A stretch of DNA of 64,000 bases from Amorphophallus konjac (taxonomy: Eukaryota; Streptophyta; Magnoliopsida; Alismatales; Araceae). The position numbers and the translations under genes were made by a program. Shown in pieces: positions 53,313 to 61,504 of this stretch. Position 1 is the stretch's first letter. The number at the start of each line of letters is the position of its first letter. The notes below the pieces were generated by a model. That model made no database searches. It was not told the origin of the DNA and saw nothing but the letters and a program-made list of their open reading frames with translations. The stretch covers positions 66,053,491 to 66,117,490 of the forward strand of contig CM040124.1 in NCBI GenBank assembly GCA_022559845.1, read 5' to 3'.

Positions 53313-56176
53313 ATGGGGCCTCGTAGGAAGCTCATCCTAGCCGGCTCCGAATCCTCTGGTGAAGGTGACAGCAACCGTGGTGGCGCCTCGAGCACCTCGG
53401 GTGTTCGACCTGGCCCTTGCCTTCCCTAGTTCAATATCTCCTACCGGATAGTCTACGGTCTTAGAGAGACCTTTCAAATCTCGACGGATATCAACATCTT
53501 CTTCCTCTCTGTAGGCGATTACTTAAAGGGGTACCTTCCCGAGGGATCAGCGTATCAATAGAGGCCTTCAATGATGGCCTCTGTCTTCCCATCCTCCCCT
53601 TCTTTGAGTCAATTCTACATTTCTATGGTTTGAGGGCAACTGTCGCCCAACTCCTAGTGCATTCTTTGCGCCTTTGTGTATAGTTGCCATCAGGTGAAAG
53701 CCACCCCTACCCTCTGACAATTCCGTCAGATCCTCAGCACTCAGCACTGCCCTGGCTCGGATGTCCTCGCCTATTACTTTCGGGCTCAGAGTAAGATGAT
53801 CTTACTTCACCTCTCTCCCGTCATCTCGAATGTCAAGCATTGACAGGAGTGCTTTGTCCTTTTAACAAAGGTCAGTGGCACTGGGCGAGCTAGTGACTAA
53901 GGCAAAACCATTATCTCCCAGATTCGCCTGGCCAACAAGTCGCCACCGCCGACAAAGGAGGAGGGGCTCGCAATTGAGGCGATGTGCCACCACCCTATCC
54001 GGGACATCGACCTGAAATTGACCCCAATGTTCCTCAGTTCGTTGGAGCTTAGCCCTACACTGCCATACAGTAGGACCTTTGTTGTCAGTGTTGTTTACTT
54101 CGAGCTGGGATTTAACCTTATTGATGTTTGCAGGCACCCTTGAGTTTCCTTTGAGCACTCAGGGCATGGAGTCGGAGTTGAAGTTTGAGACGATCGTGTT
54201 GCGGTCATTCGTTCCTCGCCTGCACAACCACATCCCTTCGCTCGCGGCCACTAAAGCGCAGGTCACCATCCTCCAAACCGTCTCACCGGCTATTACGCTT
54301 GCACCGGCGCCCCTAACGTATCGCTCTCTTCAAGTGGGGGCAGGAGAGGGGGTATCACACCATCGGACGCCATCGTCGTCACCTCCAGCACCCATCACTG
54401 TCCCTAGTCTCAGGACGGAGACTTCTAAGGCCACTCCAGGCGTAGGTGTCAGTCCTTTGAGCATCTCCCACAGCACACCCAATGCGTCTTCTGCAATGGC
54501 GGGGGACAAGCGCAAGGCTGTGGACCTAGAAGTCGTGGCGGTGCTGGATCACCAGCGTCCCCAAGAGGAAAAAAAGAAGAAGGTAGCGACGTCGACCCCG
54601 ACTGGACTATTGAGGCCGCTAGCGTCACCTTCCCAGCCGCTGCCATCCGAGCTGCCATCGTCCTCGAGTGTTGGTCCCTCTTGATCCACCCCAGCACCCA
54701 GCACATGAGGTCGGTGTGTCACAACCTACCGCCCCCAATAGCTTACCTCCATCGAAGGAGATCCTGGGGAGCTCGGGCCCCTTCATCATGGCCTACAACA
54801 TGATTAAGAGGTCATTGGGACCAAGGGACCTACCAGTGAGCCTCTCCCTCAATGTTGGCGAGGGTCTCATGTAGCTAGCGGCGAAGAACCTGGTCTCCCT
54901 GAGTCAAGTCCTCGGCTTGTTGGGTGCCCACTTCCGGGGAGGTCGAGCAGTAGTTGGCATCTACCCGGTAGGCCTGACAATTATCCATTTAAAATTCGAA
55001 CCGAATTCAAATTCGTATTCGTTTAATCGGATAATTATCCAAATAAAATATCCGACAGATAATTTAATCGGATATCGGATATCCAATTATTAATCGGATA
55101 CGAATTCAGATATTGAGATATCCGTGTCGGATATTATCCGACTGAATATAAATATGAGTTTTTTTGATATTATACATAAATAACTTTAGGTTGGCTCTCA
55201 GATTTTTCAGTTAATAATCATATTTTATATTTATTATATTTTTAATTCATTATATATATTTATATATTTAAAAACTAAAAAACTATGAACATATAACATA
55301 TTTTTAGACCTAATCGGATAGTCAGATATATCCGAATCTGGATGATATTCGGCTATTCGATTACACCTAATCGGATAGTCGGATATATCCGAATCCGGAT
55401 ACTATCCATCGAATTCGGATTCAGATAGTGACAAAAATACACCCTAATAGAATGTGTCAGATTCGGATATCCGACCGATTATAATCGGATACGAATTCGG
55501 ATATCAGACTATCCGCTCCGTTTACATGTCTACTAGCCGGAAGGAGTAGGAGGTCTTAACGAGCGCGGTCTAGGCACTGGAGGAGGAGCAGGCAGGCTTC
55601 CATGCTCTCCTTGAGTCTCAAGGGCACTCCCTGGCGACAGCTGAGCGGGATCGGGACGCCTCTCTAGAATAGCTATGGGTGTCCGAGGCTGCCTAGCAAC
55701 AGATGAAGGCGCGGGTGGAGGAGGCTGAGGTGAAGGCAGTGGAGTTGGAGACCGTCATTGCAGCGGCCAAGGTGAAGGAGGCGTCGATAGCAGAGGAGGG
55801 GCTCGAGCTTTTCCGAGCATCCATGGAGTATGGGGAGGAGCTGCACGTTGAGGTCATCTTTGTCTATGGACCGGCCAAGGATGCCGATCTCAGACATGGG
55901 TGGGCCGCTGCTCTGAAGGTCATCGCTCAAGCCACCAGTGCTCTAGTCCCCGAGCTCCAGCCCCCCGCTTCCCCGTACGAGACTGAGGAAAATCGGTGGG
56001 AGGCTGCACAAAATGTTGGGACTGAACGGGTTGGAGAACTACTAGAGGAGGTCAGGGTCTTGATCACCTTGGTGGACAGCCCCCAACTGTCTAGAGCTGC
56101 GCCCACAGAACACAATGCCGAGCAGGGTGATGTTGCCAAGCAAGGTGCTACTGAGGGGAGCATGCAGACTGCTTGA
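53313..56176 (+). pseudogene. Decayed retroelement ORF, probable Tat-type antisense ORF (PF04195-like)
   Basis: Starting at ATG 53313 (MGPRRKLILAGSESS), pieces of one protein appear in changing frames with stops: GDYLKGYLPEGSAYQ, then LPILPFFESILHFYG and QLLVHSLRLCV, which resemble the 'putative gypsy type transposon' domain. Next come a Pro/Ser-rich linker (54300-54680) and a coiled-coil-like Ala/Glu-rich end (55703-56176). A hAT MITE splits it at 54969-55532. The LTR-like sequence before it has its TATA box on the other strand, so the ORF would be antisense to its element, as known for Tat-lineage additional ORFs. Alternatively it is an unplaced gag-like gene. Confidence 0.45.
54969..55532. 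mobile_element. hAT-type MITE with 8 bp target duplication
   Basis: 564 bp, starting TAGGCCTGACAATT and ending TTTACATGTCTA; in reverse complement the end is TAGACATGTAAA, so TAG.C.TG..AA is shared. Target duplications CTACCCGG (54961-54968) and CTAGCCGG (55533-55540) agree at seven of eight bases. The inside is built from TCGGATATCCGAAT-like words in both directions and encodes nothing. Confidence 0.82.
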
Positions 56177-56984
56177 AGCCTCCCATCCTTTTCCTTTTTT
56201 ATTTTTTATTTTGTAATCTCCTTGGGCACACTCAAAAAGGCATGGCCTTTTTGTAATTTCATCTCTCTTTGGAATAGGGGGACTTCGTATCTTTTTACTT
56301 CTTGGCAAAAGGATGGACTGCTCTATGACTCTTTTGTTATCGTATCTTTGATGGGGATGAAGCAATCCTTTGACGTTGGGTCTCTTTTGGGAATGTGGAA
56401 AGCCAGTTGGGTTTCATGGGAAGTAGCAAGTAGTTCGGTGCGATTCCCTAGACCCTTGCCTCATTTTCCGGTGACGTACTTGTTGACATGTTTTCCCACC
56501 TTACTCCTTACCTTGCCTTTTCTAAATCGAAAATGTAAAGACAAGTCAAACGAAGGAAAGAAAGAAAGGGTGGAGAAGTGTATGTGATCATGATCGCCAC
56601 CAAGACACGAAGTACCTAGGAGTACGACGTACCTTGGAAAGGGAGAAAGCACTCGCCCAAAGTTTAGCGCTGACAGGTATAGACGTCCCTGGAAGAACTG
56701 CTCAGTGGATGGGACGGTCGCTCGACAGACCGCTCATAGCGCCGAAGAAGGAAGCGGGATGAAGACTGATCTGGCGACAGCACGGTTCCAAAACAGCCGC
56801 TTATAGGATCTGAACGGCTCTCAGAGGACCGCTCTTATCTGCAAACGGACGGAAGACGACCGCCCAAAGCGCCAGACTTCAAAGTTGTAGGACTTGATCC
56901 TCCACCCCTTCCGGCCGGCCAGAGGGGATGGGCCTCATTCTTTGCTGATGCTGATCTGCAAAATAACGTGAAAGACAAGCAAAC
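56177..56984. other. Flank before element F with orphan inverted-repeat units
   Basis: First comes a T-rich stretch (56185-56225), then unassigned sequence. From 56715 to 56862 lie four inverted-repeat units like those of the C, E and F LTRs. This suggests a piece of a further LTR, cut by element F. No gene. Confidence 0.5.
56715..56862 (+). repeat. Orphan inverted-repeat units (18 and 17 nt)
   Basis: CGGTCGCTCGACAGACCG (56715-56732, 18 nt), CGGTTCCAAAACAGCCG (56783-56799), CGGCTCTCAGAGGACCG (56815-56831) and CGGACGGAAGACGACCG (56846-56862), the last three 17 nt. Confidence 0.75.
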
Positions 56985-58537
56985 TGTAACACCCCGGTTT
57001 TTTTAAAATCTGAAATTTAATTGAAATAGTGAATTTTTAATTTAGATAAATGAATTTCAAAAATTAATATTATATTCCTCAGTGAATAGTGCTAGCGTAA
57101 TTTCAACTTTCTCACAAAAATCTAGAAAAATAGTAAATTGATAGAGAATGATTTCTGAAACAACTTTGCTTTCTTGAGTTTTATTAGTAAAAATATGTAA
57201 TTAGATCTATTTATTATTTAAGTGAGTTTCATTAAATAATATTTTATTCATTGGAATAGTACCATCGAAAATTCTTCTACTTGATAAAAATCCAGAAAAA
57301 TAGAAAACAGGTTAAGGTCGATGTAGTTAACAACTTTACCTTCTGGGCTTGACCCATTAAAAATCCGTGGTTAGATCTATTTAGTGTTTAAGCCCAAAAG
57401 TGCACACTTTTTGACCCTTACCTAACCTTGTTTTAAAACGCGAAATTAGGGCTTAATACCCAACCAAATTAGCCCAAACTGGAGGCAAATGGACGGTCTT
57501 GATTAGAGGATCAAAAGCCCTCTATCTATTTCTCGAAACCCTAACCCTAGAAGGCGCAGCCGGCCGAGTTTGATTGAGTCAACCTTTTCGGCGCCGTTTT
57601 TAACACGTCTCTTGCCCGGTCGAATTCTCCCAGCTCAGAACTCTCCAGAAGATGTGTGACCTATAGATAGAAAGCCCTTCGAGTCTAGTTTCTTTTGGTG
57701 GCTGTGGTGTCGGCAGAAGAGTCAGATCTGGGGAGATATCCGGCGATTACTGAAGGTGTGTCGGCAGGCCGTCGTCTACCTTCTTCCTTCCTTGTTTCTT
57801 TGATTGAGGTAGGAATTCTCAACCAAAATTCGATCATGAATACATCATCTTGTCCCTCTTGACGAGATCTATCCATTGGGAGTGAAAGCCCCAATTTTTA
57901 TCAGGTATCTAGGGAGCTATCGTGGTTTTTGTGAAGGTTATCAAGTTCGTTCTTCATATCTAGCACCTTATTTCAATCTGCAATTGAGGTAGGTTCTCTC
58001 GGGCTCAAACAGCATATGATATATAGAAATGTTCAGCATCATGTCCTCTTTCTTTTGGTATATGAAGCCCTAAATTCCATTCAGCATGTCTAGAGAATTT
58101 CTGTTCGTAGTAACAGCATGATTAGACCTAGTTTTGATATGTTCTTCCGAGTTGATTTCTGATTTCGAAGTATTAATCCTGATCACATAAACCATATCAT
58201 ATATGGTTGGATCCAGCATCGAAGTAGCTTTCTTTTGGTGCAAGAAGCCCCAAATTTCGTTCTGTATATTGAGAGAATTTTACGTTTTAGTCACAGCATG
58301 TCATAATTAGGGTTTCCCGTGTTCTTACCTTAATAAATCTCGATTTCAGCGAGATATTATGAAATTGGCCTTACTGTTAGATAGTATTCTCTGTTAGCTT
58401 TCCAACAGTACCAAAAGCCCCTTATTTGGAGCTCATTTCCATGATTTATTAGCATTTTAGTGCAACCCTAGCAAACCCCTTAGCTTCCCGGCGTTCATCG
58501 GACGCGGAAGGGATGACCGGAGACGACCAGAGATGGA

Positions 58538-58897
58538 CGGTCGCACGATAGACCGCACAACTCAAGCCCAGACCTGACACTGGCTTAGTCAGTAGTTAAA
58601 CGGTTCCAAACTGACCACACAACTGGTTGGACGGTTCCAAACTGACCACATAACCAGATAAACGGTCCGTAGGTGACCACATAACCCCCTGGAGGATAAA
58701 CGGCCAGAAAGTGACCACATATCCCTGTGACCCTGGGATGGGCGGTCATCTGAGAGCCGCCCAACCCATGGGCGGTCATCTGGGAACCGCCCAACTACTT
58801 GGGCGGCCAGCCCAGGGCCGCCCAACTCCCAGACCCTCATTTGAGCCCCGTTTCAGCCCCTGTTAAGCCCGATAGTTATACGGTCCATCCAGAACCG
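58538..58897 (+). repeat. Inverted-repeat units, element F LTR, group 1
   Basis: Nine units start at 58538 (18 nt), 58601, 58632, 58663, 58701, 58743, 58773, 58804 and 58881 (17 nt each). The three at 58743-58820 have the longest arms, for example GGGCGG and CCGCCC around TCATCTGAGAG. Several are 30-31 bp apart. The right LTR repeats them at 63058-63418. Confidence 0.85.
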
Positions 58898-59440
58898 TTT
58901 ATCCCCACAGAGAGTGACTTAATACATGTTCTAATTGATTCATTTTCATGTCATTAATGGTAATTAGTAAAATAGAAACCCACATAATTAGTGATTAATT
59001 ATGCAACTAAATTTCTGTTAATTGCTTGTTATTCGTGCCTACGCGACTTACGCGATCTTGTTCACTAGCTTATCACCTTGAATCATTCTTTTTGGCATCT
59101 TAACTTAATGTTTAACTTAATCCTTGTTAATTTGGCTTGAATTAGGATTAATATGGTCATTAGCTTGCTGTTAGTTGCTGTACTACAGTAGAACATCGTG
59201 TTTAACTTTCCGACTTTTTAGCAAGTCGTTGGCCGATTAGCGTGCTAGTATGGGTTTTACCCCCGGAAACTCTATCCGGCGGTCTTACCATCATCTTGAA
59301 CTTTGTTATACCCCTGTTAAGAACCTGTTTAACCTCCAGCATACATCGTTTTATGTGTTTAAACCGCTGGTTTAAGGTTTGGATCAAATCGGACGACGAG
59401 AGGCATGCGCTGTTAGTAGTTGACCGCATATCCTCTTCGG

Positions 59441-59670
59441 CGGCCCGATTATGACCGCATATCCTTATACGGCCCAGTAAGGACCGTATATCTTGTTCTT
59501 GGGCCTTAATGTCTTCTGGACATGAGCGGCCCAGATTGCACCGTTCATACCTTAGAGCGGCCCACTGTCAGTCGTTCTTTCTTGACCTCGCGGGCTGAGT
59601 TTCAGTCCAATTCCTGTATGTACGGCCCTGTGTTAACCGTATATACCCTTGAGCGGCTCTCTTATGACCG
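59441..59670 (+). repeat. Inverted-repeat units, element F LTR, group 2
   Basis: Six units of 17 nt start at 59441, 59470, 59527, 59558, 59623 and 59654, for example CGGCCCAGTAAGGACCG (59470-59486), flanked by ATA and TAT, so the outer arms extend the pairing. Confidence 0.85.
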
Positions 59671-60601
59671 CACATCTCTTGGAGATGAGTTTGACCGTGT
59701 TTTGTACTCTTGAATCCAAGGACAAGATTAGTCCTTTAATCTGAACTTATGACAGTAATTCCTCTGATTATATTGGCCATTAAAAATTGACGGAATGTCT
59801 AGACGGAGTGGGCTTTGGATCCACTAAATCATTGCCAACGCACCAGGGGCCCGGTCTGGTCCTGGGGAGAGCGCCCGAAAAATTACTGAGCCCATGGGAT
59901 GCTAATGACATGGTGAGGTATTGCACCGAAATACTTGTTTGATTGTGCGTCTATGACTATGACAAAAATATCTTGTTACTTGTTACTTGATCGTGATTAA
60001 ATTGATATTACTTGCTGGTTGGCCAATTCTTTATTACTATCTCCTGTTGTAAATTCTTGTACTTGTTATCTCGTTAATTCTTGGCATCTTATATTTCTTG
60101 ACCTTGCAAGATCTTGTTATTTCGTTGTTTCATTATATCGTTATCGTCATTTATTTCTTTCTTAGTATTGCATACGAAAATGTAATTTACTTGTTAATCA
60201 CTTAAACTATGCCTGATGATAGAGTATAATTCCTACTGAGCTTTTGCTCACCCCTACTTCCAACCCTTTTCAGGTTATGCGAGTATCGGTACGTTGCAAT
60301 TGGGAAACGGATCAGTGTGATCGAGTGGAACCTGGAACCTAGAGTTGGAGTCTGCTCTTTCATTTTCTTGAGTCTAGCTGGTCTAGTTATTTCTTTTTGT
60401 TATTTATTTTGAATCTTTTATTGTAAGAGTGTGTCAAATTATACTTTTAATATTAATAAGAGCTTGTATTTTCAATAGGTGTGTCTGGCCTCTTTGTATT
60501 TTATTGTGATTATTTATCTTCCGCTCTTGTTATCGTGACTTGTCTCTTGCCACGTTCCGAGCATCGCTTCCCGCTGCTATCGGTTCGGGGCGTGACAATT
60601 T

Positions 60602-60614
60602 TGGTATCAGAGCC
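60602..60614 (+). other. Primer-binding site, element F
   Basis: TGGTATCAGAGCC, four bases after the LTR end, complementary to the initiator tRNA-Met 3' end. A tandem duplication of about 45 bp (CTCCTTGCCTGAGTCCC...) follows directly at 60615-60690. Confidence 0.9.
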
Positions 60615-60734
60615 TCCTTGCCTGAGTCCCTTGGATTTTGTCCAAGTGTAGTCTCCTTGCCTGAGTCCCTTGGATTTTGTCCAAGAGTGTAGGTTTTCCT
60701 AAGTTCTAGGTTTTGCCTTGCATCCCAATGACCC

Positions 60735-60853
60735 GATATATCAAAAGGTGTTGTCCGAACGTTAGGCTACGCCTATCGAGAAGGTCGCACACTTGCGCGA
60801 GTGGTCTTCGGACCGATTACCTCCGCCAGGTACCGAGTTTTGGTCATGTCTAG
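60735..60853 (+). other. Conserved leader segment (stem-loop plus palindrome), element F
   Basis: TAGGC-TAC-GCCTA (60763-60775) and CTTGCGCGAG (60792-60801), start of the second 17 nt after the end of the first, as in A and D. The surrounding 120 bp also match the leaders of A and D. Confidence 0.65.
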
Positions 60854-60995
60854 GTGCATAGGATCCCTAACCTTGTTAAAGTCTAAGAACCCGACCTGGT
60901 GAGATTGGGTAGAAACTGGGGTTAAGTAGTTAAATATATGCAAGATTGCATTGTGTTACACGTAAGGGTAATGAAAGGTTAACCATATAACTATC

Positions 60996-61364
60996 TTGCA
61001 GGTTTTTAAGCCAATTCTTAAATTGAAACCGAGTGGTTCCACGGGTAAGCTAAGTTGCAGTTCCGCTAAAGGCTGGCGAGTCCGTCGTAAGGAAACCCGA
61101 CGTAATAAGAAGAAGGAGCGTAGTCTTACGCCAAAGGAATGTTTTTACTGTCACAAGCTTGGTCATCTCACAAAGGAGTGCTGGCGAAAGAGCGGAGCGT
61201 GCCTGCGTTGCGGAAATCAGGATCATAGAATAGCTAATTGCCCTAAGTTACTTCCACAAGCAAAATTACAAGGGAAAAATTGGAACCCACTTCTACCGAA
61301 TGAAGAATTATATATGGTATCGTTCTCTTTATCCCTAGCTATAGCTAAATTCTTTCGTCATTAG
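60996..61364 (+). pseudogene. Gag remnant with two zinc knuckles, element F
   Basis: An open frame of 122 codons with no ATG at its head (TTG at 60996). The basic stretch RRKETRRNKKKERS precedes CFYCHKLGHLTKEC and CLRCGNQDHRIANC (about 61140-61242), both CX2CX4HX4C. The pair and spacing match element E. The capsid domain before it is deleted, with leader sequence joined straight to the nucleocapsid part. If made, it could only be a small RNA-binding peptide; there is no sign of a proper start. Confidence 0.7.
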
Positions 61365-61493
61365 TTGTATAATTAACATGATATTTTGATAGATAGTATA
61401 ATTAACATGTTATTTTGATAGATAAGATCATCTTAGTTTAAACATTCACATAATTAGTAATACCCGGTGAATTTGGGGACCAAATTCCTTTAA
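61365..61493 (+). other. Interior after the gag remnant, element F
   Basis: It contains a direct repeat of about 30 bp (ATAATTAACATG-ATTTTGATAGATA, 61369-61425), which may mark the deletion that removed pol. No gene. Confidence 0.5.
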
Positions 61494-61504
61494 GTGGGGG
61501 AGGG
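61494..61504 (+). other. Polypurine tract, element F
   Basis: GTGGGGGAGGG directly before the 3' LTR. Confidence 0.9.

Larger units (their letters stand above)
56985..60597 (+). repeat. Element F 5' LTR
   Basis: 3613 bp, TGTAACACCCC to GGGGCGTGACA. The end resembles that of element E (both GGGGCGTGACA), so F belongs to the same broad gypsy group, although the LTR bodies differ. It carries two groups of inverted-repeat units. Confidence 0.92.

Noticed and set aside
58585..58840. Small minus-strand frames with repeated GGSQMTAH-like words
   Set aside because: They are translations of the inverted-repeat units in the F LTR and occur identically in the second LTR.
20824..59670. CGG-N11-CCG units as Gal4-type zinc-cluster sites
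   Set aside because: The 17 nt form equals the yeast Gal4 site layout, but Zn2Cys6 regulators are fungal and the 18 nt form in C and E does not fit. The likeness is taken as coincidence.
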